Below, piece by piece: positions 18,501 through 25,208 of a stretch of 64,000 nt of DNA. The position numbers were made by a program, and so were the translations under genes. Each line of letters opens with the position of its first letter. The stretch's first letter is position 1. Origin of the DNA: Dokdonella sp. (GTDB taxonomy: Bacteria; Pseudomonadota; Gammaproteobacteria; Xanthomonadales; Rhodanobacteraceae); contig JADJQH010000001.1 of assembly GCA_016712865.1 (NCBI GenBank), forward strand, positions 62,001 to 126,000. The letters are read 5' to 3'. The notes below the pieces were generated by a model. It did not search any database. It was not told the origin of the DNA and saw nothing but the letters and a program-made list of their open reading frames with translations.

Positions 18501-18900
18501 TGGATGCGCTGCGCTTATCCACCCTACTGGTGCGCATGATCCTCGCCGCACACATTCTGCTTTGGTAGGGTGGATAAGCGCAGCGCATCCACAGCTGACT
18601 ACAGGTGCGCAAGATTCTCGCCGCACACATTCTGCTTTGGTAGGTGGATAAGCGCAGCGCATCCACCGCTGACTACAGGTGCGCATGATCCTCGCCGCAC
18701 ACATTCTGCTTTGGTAGGGTGGATAAGCGCAGCGCATCCACCGCTGACTACAGGTGCGCAAGATTCTCGCCGCACGAATTCTGCTTTGGTAGGTGGATAA
18801 GCGCAGCGCATCCACCGCTGACTACAGGTGCGCATGATCCTCGCCGCACACATTCTGCTTTGGTAGGGTGGATAAGCGCAGCGCATCCACAGCTGACGTA
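18501..18900. repeat. Five tandem 74-75 bp REP-type units, alternating in sequence
   Basis: Five units start at 18529, 18604, 18678, 18753 and 18827 (lengths 75, 74, 75, 74, about 74). Each runs from GGTGCGCA through CTCGCCGCAC and TTCTGCTTTGGTAGG to GGATAAGCGCAGCGCATCCAC. Units 1, 3 and 5 share CATGATCC and GTAGGG; units 2 and 4 share CAAGATTC and GTAGG. The array therefore grew by copying a 149-bp double unit. A single inverted copy of the core (GGATGCGCTGCGCTTATCCACC) at 18502-18523 precedes it. There are no unique spacers, so this is not a CRISPR. Confidence 0.9.
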
Positions 18901-18963
18901 GGTCGGGTTTCAACCCGACGTTCTTTCTGATGACGATCCCGTGTCGGGCTGAAGCCCGACCTA
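18898..18963. repeat. Inverted REP pair, GTAGGTCGGG type
   Basis: Two inverted arms, GTAGGTCGGGTTTCAACCCGAC at the left and its near-complement ending GCCCGACCTAC at the right, enclose about 22 bases. Each arm is itself palindromic. It follows the 75-bp array directly and completes the gene-free stretch 18487-19028, in which I see no gene. Confidence 0.85.
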
Positions 18964-19028
18964 CAGCGGCTCCGCAAGGGCGACACAAGTGCGCCCGAAG
19001 TCGTCAATACAATGTGAAATGAGGGTAA

Positions 19029-19871
19029 TCAGCGTTTCAGCTGGTGTGGCTTGTCGAGCAAATCGGTGGGTTCGAGTTTGATCTCGAACACCTTGGGCCA
19101 GAGTTTGCCGGTGACGAACAGGCGATCCTTGCTTGCGTCGTAGGCGATGCCGTTGAGCACATCCACCGGAACGGCCCGGTCATCGGCGCTGAGCAAACCG
19201 GCCAGATTGATCTGCGCGGTGACGCGGCCGCTGGCAGGGTCAATCACCACGATGCTGTTGCTTTGCCAGACGTTGGCGAAAATCCGCCCACGCACGAATT
19301 CGAGTTCATTGAGATTGGCCAGCGGCTTGCCCTGGTAGGTGACTTCCAAGTTGCCCGTCTGCTGGTAGGTTTTCGGATCGAGAAAGCGCAAGCTGGCCGA
19401 GCCATCGCTCATGATCAGGCGCTTGTCATCATGGGTGATGCCCCAGCCTTCGCCGCTGTAGGCGAATTCGCCCTCGCGCTTGAAGGTCTTGAGGTCGTAG
19501 ACAAACGCCTTGCCGGATTGCCAGGTGAGCTGGATCAGTTTTCCCTTCCAGTCGGTCAGGCCTTCGGCAAAATACTCGCGCGGCACGGTTTCATGCTGCA
19601 CCACCTCGCCGGTTTCGGGCTTCACCTTGCGAACACTGGATCGACCATTCAGGCCGGTGCTTTCGTAGAAAAACCCATCGCGCAGTATCAGGCCCTGGGT
19701 GAACGCCCCGCGGTCATGCGGCGAGCTCTTGACCACGTTGTATTCGAGCACCGCCGGTGGCCGCGCGGCCTCGGTCATCAAGGGCGCTTCAAGCGCATGG
19801 GCCATGTGCATCGAACCTCCCGCCAGCCCCATGACGACACCTACCCCAAATCGTGAAATCCAACCCGCCAT
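19029..19871 (-). CDS. Glutaminyl-peptide cyclotransferase, bacterial type
   Basis: This 280-residue exported protein matches the plant/bacterial glutaminyl cyclase family (PF05096), a five-bladed beta-propeller that turns N-terminal glutamine into pyroglutamate. Family stretches are FTQGLILRDGFFYESTGLNGRSSVRKV (in part), EYFAEGLTDW, SGEGWGITHD, NELEFVRG and DVLNGIAYD. The N-terminus is a hydrophobic signal sequence, so it acts in the periplasm or outside. The start at 19871 gives MAGWISRF; the region just upstream is a REP element. The window also encodes pyroglutamyl peptidase and 5-oxoprolinase, which would reverse and use this product. Confidence 0.85.
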   Translation of the reverse strand: MAGWISRFGVGVVMGLAGGSMHMAHALEAPLMTEAARPPAVLEYNVVKSSPHDRGAFTQGLILRDGFFYESTGLNGRSSVRKVKPETGEVVQHETVPREYFAEGLTDWKGKLIQLTWQSGKAFVYDLKTFKREGEFAYSGEGWGITHDDKRLIMSDGSASLRFLDPKTYQQTGNLEVTYQGKPLANLNELEFVRGRIFANVWQSNSIVVIDPASGRVTAQINLAGLLSADDRAVPVDVLNGIAYDASKDRLFVTGKLWPKVFEIKLEPTDLLDKPHQLKR

Positions 19872-19891
19872 CCGAAATTCCCGTTCAACCT

Positions 19892-19931
19892 GTAGGAGCC
19901 CCGAAAAGGGGGCAAGCCCCTTCAGGGGCGA
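19892..19931. repeat. REP element GTAGGAGCCCCG...CAGGGGCGA
   Basis: This 40-base palindromic element is identical to the copy at 30115-30154. It folds by pairing GAGCCCC with GGGGC stretches. It lies 20 bases upstream of the glutaminyl cyclase start, on its promoter side. Confidence 0.8.
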
Positions 19932-19989
19932 AGCTTGTGAATGGGCTCGCCGCTCCAGGGCTCCCACAACGCGAATCCGAACGAGCGGA

Positions 19990-20091
19990 TTATTTGTTCT
20001 TCTTTTTCTCGGCCTTGGCCGCGCGTTTTTCCTTCAGGGTCTTTTCGGGTTTCTTCTTTTCGGTCTTCTTCTGGTCCATGCCTTTGCTCAT
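19990..20091 (-). CDS. Small lysine-rich basic protein
   Basis: This 33-residue protein is almost entirely charged (MSKGMDQKKTEKKKPEKT and a KEKRAAKAEKKK tail). The start codon has a good upstream GAGGC. Similar very short MSKGxDxKK proteins occur in other Gammaproteobacteria, as far as I recall, without known function. Such proteins may bind nucleic acid. The frame could be spurious given its length, but the ribosome site and the conserved-looking start favour a real gene. Confidence 0.55.
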   Translation of the reverse strand: MSKGMDQKKTEKKKPEKTLKEKRAAKAEKKKNK

Positions 20092-20225
20092 GACAGCCTC
20101 GCTTGGGTGTTTTGACAGGTCTGGGATGCGTCCGATGCCCGGGCGCGGTGATCGTTTTAGCGCGGAATGCACCGGTTGACCAGAGGAGGCCAGGCAGTGT
20201 CGGCGCCATGTCGTAAAATAGCCGG

Positions 20226-20990
20226 ATGATCCTGAACATTGCCGCCTACCAGTTCGTCGAAATCGAAGCTCCGGAAAGCTTTGTTTCGCGTGTGCGCGAA
20301 GCCTTGGACGGGCTGGACCTGCGCGGCACCATCCTGGTTGCCGGCGAGGGCATCAACCTGTTCCTGGCCGGTGCGCCGGCCAGCGTCGAGGCGTTTCTCG
20401 AATGGCTGCGTGCCGATCCGCGCTTTGCCCACATCGTCTGCAAACGCAGTTTCAGCGAGACCCAGCCGTTCGCCCGGCTCAAGGTAAAGCTGAAATCCGA
20501 GATCATCAGCTTCCGCCAGGGCAAGGCTTCGCCGCTGGCGGGCAGGGCGCCTGCAGTGGAGCCGGGTAAACTGGCGCGCTGGATCGCACAGGGACACGAC
20601 GACGAAGGCAAGCGCCTCGTTCTGCTGGATACGCGCAACCGCCAGGAAGTGGCGCACGGCACCTTCGAAGGCGCCCTGCATTTTCCCATCGACAAGTTCA
20701 CCGACCTGCCGGCTGCGGTTTCAGAAGTCCGCGAGTCTCTCGAAGACGCCACCGTGGTGAGTTTCTGCACCGGCGGCATCCGCTGCGAGAAGGCCGCGCT
20801 GTGGATGCAGTCCGCCGGCATGCGCAACGTGCTTCAACTCGAAGGCGGCATCCTCGGCTACTTCGAGCAAGTCGGCGGCTTCGGCTATGACGGCCACTGC
20901 TTCGTGTTTGATGAGCGGGTGGCGCTGGATTCCGCCCTGAATCCGCTGGTTGCATACGACTCGCCCGCGCAGCGTCATGTCGAATCCTGA
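20226..20990 (+). CDS. trhO: tRNA uridine(34) hydroxylase, rhodanese-fold
   Basis: This 254-residue protein belongs to the TrhO (YceA, UPF0176) family, which forms 5-hydroxyuridine at the wobble position of some tRNAs using oxygen. The N-terminal domain shows GTILVAGEGINLFLAG and FARLKVKLKSEII. The C-terminal rhodanese domain has VSFCTGGIRCEKAA with the conserved Cys. It is shorter than the E. coli protein (about 350 residues) because it lacks the long C-terminal tail, as many homologs do. The next gene starts 14 bases inside its end. Confidence 0.88.
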   Translation: MILNIAAYQFVEIEAPESFVSRVREALDGLDLRGTILVAGEGINLFLAGAPASVEAFLEWLRADPRFAHIVCKRSFSETQPFARLKVKLKSEIISFRQGKASPLAGRAPAVEPGKLARWIAQGHDDEGKRLVLLDTRNRQEVAHGTFEGALHFPIDKFTDLPAAVSEVRESLEDATVVSFCTGGIRCEKAALWMQSAGMRNVLQLEGGILGYFEQVGGFGYDGHCFVFDERVALDSALNPLVAYDSPAQRHVES

Positions 20991-21390
20991 AACCCAGGCC
21001 CTTGACCAGTTGGTCCGGCAGTGGATCGGCCTGTGGTCCGTGCCGTTGGATTGGGCGCTGTTCGATGAACTTCACGACGACGGCTTCGAGGATTGCGCGG
21101 CGGTCGGCCGTCCCTCGGACAAACACGGTTTCGCCCAGGGCGTGAAGGCGCTCGCCGAGGCATTTCCGGATCTGCAGGCCCGCGTGGAAGACCTCGTGAT
21201 CGATGCGGCGGCTTGGAAGGTTGCCGTGCGCTGGAGCGCGAGCGGCACCAATCGGCTGCGCTATCTCGGCATCGGGCCGACAAACCGCAGGACGGAGATC
21301 CGCGGCATCGAGATCATCGAGGTCCGCAACGGCAAGGTCACCAGGCGCTGGGGCGAGTGGGACATTTCAGGGCATCGGCAAGGCGATTGA
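20977..21390 (+). CDS. SnoaL-like (NTF2-fold) ester cyclase family protein
   Basis: This 137-residue soluble protein has the NTF2-like cone fold of SnoaL-type polyketide cyclases, with DELHDDGFEDCAA, LAEAFPDLQARVEDLV and the C-terminal strand GIEIIEVRNGKVTRRWGEWD. Members range from cyclases to proteins with no enzyme activity, so no substrate can be named. It overlaps trhO by 14 bases, suggesting co-translation. The starting Met at 20977 was chosen over an in-frame ATG further upstream inside trhO. Confidence 0.72.
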   Translation: MSNPETQALDQLVRQWIGLWSVPLDWALFDELHDDGFEDCAAVGRPSDKHGFAQGVKALAEAFPDLQARVEDLVIDAAAWKVAVRWSASGTNRLRYLGIGPTNRRTEIRGIEIIEVRNGKVTRRWGEWDISGHRQGD

Positions 21391-21464
21391 CCGGAAAGCA
21401 CCTTGCGCGGGATCCTGTGCGCGGCGGCCTTCGACAGGCCCGGAAACACGATCGGAGGACGAAG

Positions 21465-21917
21465 ATGCTTCGCATGATGATGGCGGTGGTCGCGCTGCTG
21501 CTGGGCGCCTGCTCGAGTGTTGCGACGAAACCGGCGAGTCTGTCGGTGGATTCCCTGATCGCGGCGGAAACCGCGTTTGCCAAGTCGATGGCTGATCGGG
21601 ATTTCGACGCCTTCGCCTCGCATGTGGACGAAGGCGCCGTGTTCATCAACGGCGGCAAGCCCCTGCGCGGCAAGGCGGCCGTGCTTGCGCACTGGAAAAA
21701 GTTTTTCGAATCCTCCGAGGCGCCATTTGCCTGGAAGCCGGAAATCGCCGAGGTCAGCGCGTCCAACGGACTCGGCTACACCGAAGGTCCGGTCAGCATC
21801 CCCGATGGCCGCGTAGTGACCACCTTCTTCACCACCTGGAAGCAGCAGGCGGACGGCACCTGGCGCGTCGTATTCGACAACGGACACGACGTGTGCAATT
21901 GCCCCCAACAACCCTGA
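21465..21917 (+). CDS. DUF4440/SnoaL-like lipoprotein
   Basis: This 150-residue lipoprotein starts with a short hydrophobic stretch ending in the lipobox LLLGACSS. The rest is an NTF2-like domain of the DUF4440 kind: LIAAETAFAKSMADRDFDAFASHVDEGAVFINGG, in which the last part (AVFINGGKPLRGK) is the family hallmark, and a closing WRVVFDNGHD. Function is unknown; it would sit in the envelope. The ATG follows GGAGGA at 21454-21459. It is the second NTF2-like gene in a row, which may reflect an old duplication. Confidence 0.78.
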   Translation: MLRMMMAVVALLLGACSSVATKPASLSVDSLIAAETAFAKSMADRDFDAFASHVDEGAVFINGGKPLRGKAAVLAHWKKFFESSEAPFAWKPEIAEVSASNGLGYTEGPVSIPDGRVVTTFFTTWKQQADGTWRVVFDNGHDVCNCPQQP

Positions 21918-21938
21918 GTTGACGCGGGGGGCCAAGAG

Positions 21939-22202
21939 CTACTCGTAGTGGGTCCACATTCGCAATACCTTGACGGTGTGCTCTGCGTGCAGCACCTGAT
22001 AAACCAGTCGATGCTGGATGTTGATGCGGCGTGAGTAGGCGCCTGCGAGATCGCCGACGAGCTTCTCGAAGGGAGGTGGGGTCTGAAATGGGTTGTCGGC
22101 GACAACGGCAAGGAGCAGTTGCGCCTTATCCTTGAGGCCGGCAGAGCTGAGATTGCGTGCGTCTTTCTGGGCTTGCTTGGTGAACACAAGCCGCCAGGTC
22201 AC
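21939..22202 (-). CDS. yoeB: Type II toxin, YoeB/Txe family mRNA interferase
   Basis: This 87-residue RelE-fold toxin cuts mRNA on the ribosome. Residues matching the E. coli YoeB active site are present: E46, R65 and the C-terminal H85-Y86 in MWTHYE. It also has the family stretch YSRRINIQHRLVYQV. Its ATG overlaps the antitoxin stop by four bases (ATGA), the usual coupling that keeps antitoxin in excess. All key residues are intact, so it should be active unless bound by YefM. Confidence 0.92.
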   Translation of the reverse strand: MTWRLVFTKQAQKDARNLSSAGLKDKAQLLLAVVADNPFQTPPPFEKLVGDLAGAYSRRINIQHRLVYQVLHAEHTVKVLRMWTHYE

Positions 22203-22441
22203 CAGTCAAGCTCCGTGGAACACGCACTGGTATCTTCGAGCATGCCGTCCTTGATGGACTCGCGCATGCCGGGTACCGACAGGAGGAACAAAGTCTCCTG
22301 GATTGCAGCCCAGTCCTCTTCCGAGAGCAGCACGGCATTGCTGCGCTTGCCGGAAATAAGAATGGGCTGATGCGACTCCGCCGCTTGATCCATGAGGCGA
22401 TAGAGCTTTGCCCGAGCTTCGCTGGCTGTCAGAGTTGTCAT
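22199..22441 (-). CDS. yefM: Type II antitoxin, YefM/Phd family
   Basis: This antitoxin of about 80 residues begins MTTLTASEARAKLYRLMDQA, the DNA-binding N-terminus of YefM, followed by ILISGKRSNAVLLSEEDWAAIQETLFLL. The acidic C-terminus (ESIKDGMLED) would wrap the toxin. I start at 22441, because a further in-frame ATG at 22459 lies within the probable operator. It precedes yoeB with an ATGA overlap. Confidence 0.92.
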   Translation of the reverse strand: MTTLTASEARAKLYRLMDQAAESHQPILISGKRSNAVLLSEEDWAAIQETLFLLSVPGMRESIKDGMLEDTSACSTELDW

Positions 22442-22449
22442 GGGCGTAG

Positions 22450-22467
22450 CGTACGTCATCGCGTACG
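22450..22467. promoter_or_regulatory. Twin-palindrome YefM operator
   Basis: Two CGTACG hexamers at 22450-22455 and 22462-22467 sit just upstream of yefM with centres 12 bases apart. In E. coli the YefM-YoeB operator carries two TGTACA cores at the same 12-base spacing. The complex should bind here and repress its own promoter. Confidence 0.65.
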
Positions 22468-22916
22468 TTTGTGCAAGGCTAGGAGCCTGCGCGGCAGAAT
22501 GAATTCGAAGCGAAACGGCGCTGGCGCGATTCAGCTGATCAACGTGCTACCCAACGTGGGACTCAGGTCGCGAACCACGCCCAAAGTGCGAAGAACTGCT
22601 TCATGCTACATGCTGCCCCGGCTTTTCCGGGTTTCCCCGGAAAGGTCACTCTGACCCGGGTTTTGGAAGTCTCTTGGGGTGTTAGCCAACAGCACGCCGT
22701 GACTTCGGTGCCGACTTTTCGAGGACGTCAACCATGCGTGATTGCCAGCCAGGCCCGCTGGCACGCCATCGCTCAATGACTTTCGACAAAGTCCGAGGTC
22801 AATATGGGTTTCCTCAGCTCGCCATGCAACGGCGGCAAGCTTCAGCCCGTTGCCGATGTGCTTTGTTGAATCAGGCCTCGCTTCTGGGAAGTTCACTCTG
22901 ACCCGGGTTCAGAGCC
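22468..22916. other. Repeat-bounded gene-free segment
   Basis: No gene is supported here. Two direct copies of the TCACTCTGACCCGGGTT repeat bound the segment 22664-22888, which includes an open minus-strand frame of 96 codons that begins and ends inside the repeat copies and resembles no family I know. Confidence 0.5.
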
Positions 22917-23216
22917 TCAATTCGCTTCCACCGTGATCTTCAAGCCAAGCGCGTGCGCGACCTTGGACACCGTGGCAAAACTGGGATTGCCGCGGCCCGA
23001 AAGAGCCTTGTACAAGCCCATGCGGGTCATGCCGGTTTTCTCGGTGAGCTGGGTCATGTTGCGCGCACGCGCCACATCCCCAAGTGCGGCAACGAGTAAT
23101 GCGGGATCGTCTTCTCCTGCACAGGCAGTCAGATAGGCGGCAATGTCCGCTTCCGTATCCAGATAATCGGCCGTGTCGTATCGGCTGAATTTCTCTTTAG
23201 CTTTGGTCTTGGCCAT
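22917..23216 (-). CDS. HigA-type addiction module antitoxin (orphan)
   Basis: This 99-residue protein has a helix-turn-helix of the HigA-like putative antidote family: ARNMTQLTEKTGMTRMGLYKALSGRGNPSFATVSKVAHALGLKI, of which MTRMGLYKALSG is the recognition helix. Such antitoxins usually follow a RelE/HigB-like toxin gene. Here a strong GGAGGATTAGGC ribosome site precedes the ATG, and only the last part of the toxin is left just upstream. The antitoxin itself is complete and may still act as a regulator or neutralise a related toxin elsewhere. Confidence 0.85.
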   Translation of the reverse strand: MAKTKAKEKFSRYDTADYLDTEADIAAYLTACAGEDDPALLVAALGDVARARNMTQLTEKTGMTRMGLYKALSGRGNPSFATVSKVAHALGLKITVEAN

Positions 23217-23218
23217 GC

Positions 23219-23323
23219 CTAATCCTCCCACTGAGCGGCAATTTTCTGTGCGAGCTTGATATCTTGATTCTGGGTGGATTTGGTACCGCCACACACAAAC
23301 TCAAGCTGCAACGTGTGCGAATT
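23219..23323 (-). pseudogene. RelE/HigB-family toxin, C-terminal remnant
   Basis: Just upstream of the antitoxin, on the minus strand, an open frame ends at TAG 23219-23221. It encodes the closing part of a HigB/RelE-like killer protein: VCGGTKSTQNQDIKLAQKI, the family's CGGxKxTQxxDI signature. Similarity stops at about 23320, where a copy of the TCACTCTGACCCGGG repeat begins, and a TGA in the same frame lies in the repeat. No start codon or N-terminal active domain remains, so the toxin is dead. Confidence 0.8.
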
Positions 23324-23423
23324 GAAAGCTCACTCTGACCCGGGTTTCCCGGCCCCAGGTTTCCCTGGTATCCGGATTTGACCCGGGATTTCTCGCTTCT
23401 GGAAAGTTCACTCTGACCCGGGA

Positions 23424-23568
23424 TTTGGACCCGGGATTTCCGGACCCGGGATTTCCGTGACCCGGGATTTCCGTGACCCGGGATTTCCGTGACCCGGGAT
23501 TTCCGTGACCCGGGATTTCCGTGACCCGGGATTTCCGTGACCCGGGATTTCCGTGACCCGGGATTTCG
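23424..23568. repeat. 16-bp satellite GTGACCCGGGATTTCC
   Basis: Seven consecutive 16-base units occupy 23457-23568 (the last with one change) after two 15-base variants (GGACCCGGGATTTCC). The unit keeps the TGACCCGGG core of the dispersed repeat at 23402, which points to local expansion of that repeat. It ends 88 bases before the start of the J-domain gene. On the minus strand it keeps an open frame coding for repeats of RVTEIPGHGNPGS, but nothing suggests translation. Confidence 0.92.
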
Positions 23569-23656
23569 GGGGTTTCGGGAAGTACAATCCAATCTGGAAA
23601 CTATCCACGTTGGTTCATGCGATGAGAACGATGTTGTGGCGCAAGTTCGGAATTCT

Positions 23657-24937
23657 ATGTCCAAGATACTAACCCTCTATGACATATTGAAGGTTTCCCC
23701 CGATGCGCCGTCTGAGGTGATTCGCGCTTCGTACAAGGCACTTTCGCAGAAGCATCATCCAGATCGAAATCCCGAAGATGCGGGTGCTCCTGCGACAATG
23801 CAGCAGATCAATCGCGCCTACGCCATTCTCTCCGATCCAGAGAAACGACATCAACATGATGCATGGATTGCTCAGCGTGAGCGAGAAATTTCAGCACAAG
23901 GAGCAGCGCGACCTTCTCAGGGTCGGCCGGTCAACAAAGGCGGGCCAGTCTCCGGTCACACTTCTCATACAACAAGCAAGGAAGATGTAACGCAGACGAG
24001 CGCAACGAGAAGTTGGCGCTCCCGAAGCGGCTTCTTTTGGGCGTCGCTGTCGGTTCTCCTGATTGCAACGGTGTGCGGATATTTTTGGCAGCGACAGTAT
24101 GACGAGAGTGCTCACTCGGGCGACTCATTGGTACGTTGCCGACCGGTCACATTGAATGAATCGTTGCAATGGTCCAGCTATCCAGCCGGCGGGCTCTATA
24201 ACTGCAAGGACTCGAATGGGCTGACAACTTACCCAGCTGTCCCCCCGACTGGAGCTGTGGTTGAGCCGCACTCCGTCGACAGCGCGGTTGGCGCGGGGCT
24301 TGCGAATTCGGTACCAGTTGCCAAACGAAGCGAACTTGGAAGGGGTGAATGTGAGCGACTATTCAGCTTCAACACCGCCCTCGGAACTGAGAAGCCGATG
24401 AAGAGTGCAATGTACAAATGTCTTGGTACGGACGGGAGAGCTACCTATGTGACCGAATCGGAGTTCAATCGTATGCGTGACCGACTTGCGGGAATTGCGC
24501 CGCCAGACGGTAGGGCGGCCAAGTATCAACGGCCAGCAGTCGCGCAAAATGGAAGTCCGTGGCCCAAGGCGGCTGCATACGTAGAAGGATACAAAAAGCT
24601 GAACGTCGAAGGCCACTCAAAAGTTACTGTCGACAACGCCGCCAACGATTCCGACATGTTCATCAAGTTGTACTCTATGGAATCAGGAATGGAACGTCCT
24701 GTTCGGCACATTTTTGTGCCGGCGCACGAGAGATTCACAATGAGCAGGATCGACGCTGGATCGTATGACATTCGCTATCTTGATCTGAATTCAGGGGTTA
24801 TACAAAAATCGGAGATGTTTTACTTGGAAGAAGTGGCGAGCGATGATGGCATCCAATACAGCGACGTCTCACTGACGCTATACAAAGTGAATAGCGGAAA
24901 CATGGAGGTTTATGTGATCGATGGTAGCGAATTTTGA
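23657..24937 (+). CDS. J-domain membrane protein of unknown role
   Basis: This 426-residue protein has an N-terminal J domain (residues 5-70) with an intact HPD motif at 34-36, which stimulates DnaK ATPase. A Ser/Thr-rich linker follows, then one membrane segment at about 126-144 (FFWASLSVLLIATVCGYFW). The ~280 residues after it contain a YNCKDSNGLTTYP unit and a second CLGTDGRATYVTES unit, which look like two copies of a small Cys-anchored module similar to DUF4124. The C-terminal ~110 residues look like a beta domain (KKLNVEGHSKVTVDNAANDSD). The J domain would be cytoplasmic and the rest periplasmic. Base composition is visibly lower in GC than its neighbours, a sign of transfer. Confidence 0.75.
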   Translation: MSKILTLYDILKVSPDAPSEVIRASYKALSQKHHPDRNPEDAGAPATMQQINRAYAILSDPEKRHQHDAWIAQREREISAQGAARPSQGRPVNKGGPVSGHTSHTTSKEDVTQTSATRSWRSRSGFFWASLSVLLIATVCGYFWQRQYDESAHSGDSLVRCRPVTLNESLQWSSYPAGGLYNCKDSNGLTTYPAVPPTGAVVEPHSVDSAVGAGLANSVPVAKRSELGRGECERLFSFNTALGTEKPMKSAMYKCLGTDGRATYVTESEFNRMRDRLAGIAPPDGRAAKYQRPAVAQNGSPWPKAAAYVEGYKKLNVEGHSKVTVDNAANDSDMFIKLYSMESGMERPVRHIFVPAHERFTMSRIDAGSYDIRYLDLNSGVIQKSEMFYLEEVASDDGIQYSDVSLTLYKVNSGNMEVYVIDGSEF

Positions 24938-24947
24938 GTCGTCCGAC

Positions 24948-25014
24948 GAAACAAGGGTCGACGAAGCAAGGGTCCGAAGCAAGTGCGAAACAAGGGTCCG
25001 AAACAAGGGTCAGA
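24948..25014. repeat. Short tandem CGAAACAAGGGTC units
   Basis: About five imperfect 11-15 base units (CGAAACAAGGGTC, GACGAAGCAAGGGTC and variants) lie directly after the J-domain gene and run into a GGGTCAGAGCGG copy at 25009. Confidence 0.7.
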
Positions 25015-25043
25015 GCGGAATGGCACTGACTTAAGCGCCGAAT

Positions 25044-25165
25044 ACTCCCTCTCCCCTTGCGGGAGAGGGCTGGGGAGAGGGGAATTAGGTGCGGTTCTGC
25101 GCAGCTGCGCTGCGCTCCCCTCATCCGGCGCTTCGCGCCACCTTCTCCCGCAAGGGGAGAAGGGA
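25044..25165. repeat. Large inverted repeat, CTCCCTCTCCCC type
   Basis: A 24-base left arm (about 25045-25068, TCCCTCTCCCCTTGCGGGAG...) pairs with the right arm at 25141-25164 at about 21 positions. The loop holds smaller palindromes (GCGCAGCTGCGC, GGCGCTTCGCGCC). This composite palindrome type is spread through many Xanthomonad genomes. Confidence 0.8.
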
Positions 25166-25208
25166 ACGGTTTTTCGCACTTCCCGGGCTTTAGTCAGTGC
25201 CATTCGGG

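Larger units (their letters stand above)
22637..23423. repeat. Four dispersed copies of GAAAGNTCACTCTGACCCGGG
   Basis: Direct copies of this repeat lie at about 22639-22661, 22890-22912, 23324-23347 and 23402-23422. They share the core TCACTCTGACCCGGG with one or two changes upstream. Two copies flank the HigA antitoxin block, and one marks the break in its toxin gene. The complement GGGTCAGAG also borders the RAYT remnant at 25205-25213. Repeats of this GGGTCAGAGT type are often found near RAYT transposase genes. Confidence 0.8.

Noticed and set aside
18529-18900. Possible CRISPR array
   Set aside because: Units are 74-75 bases and contiguous, with no unique spacers and no cas genes nearby.
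22606-22896. Minus-strand 96-codon frame between two repeat copies
   Set aside because: Its ends lie inside the repeats and it has no family similarity or ribosome site; kept only as a note on the segment.
23197-23664. Minus-strand protein of repeated RVTEIPGHGNPG units
   Set aside because: The frame is open only because the 16-base satellite lacks stops; there is no start signal or ordinary coding content.
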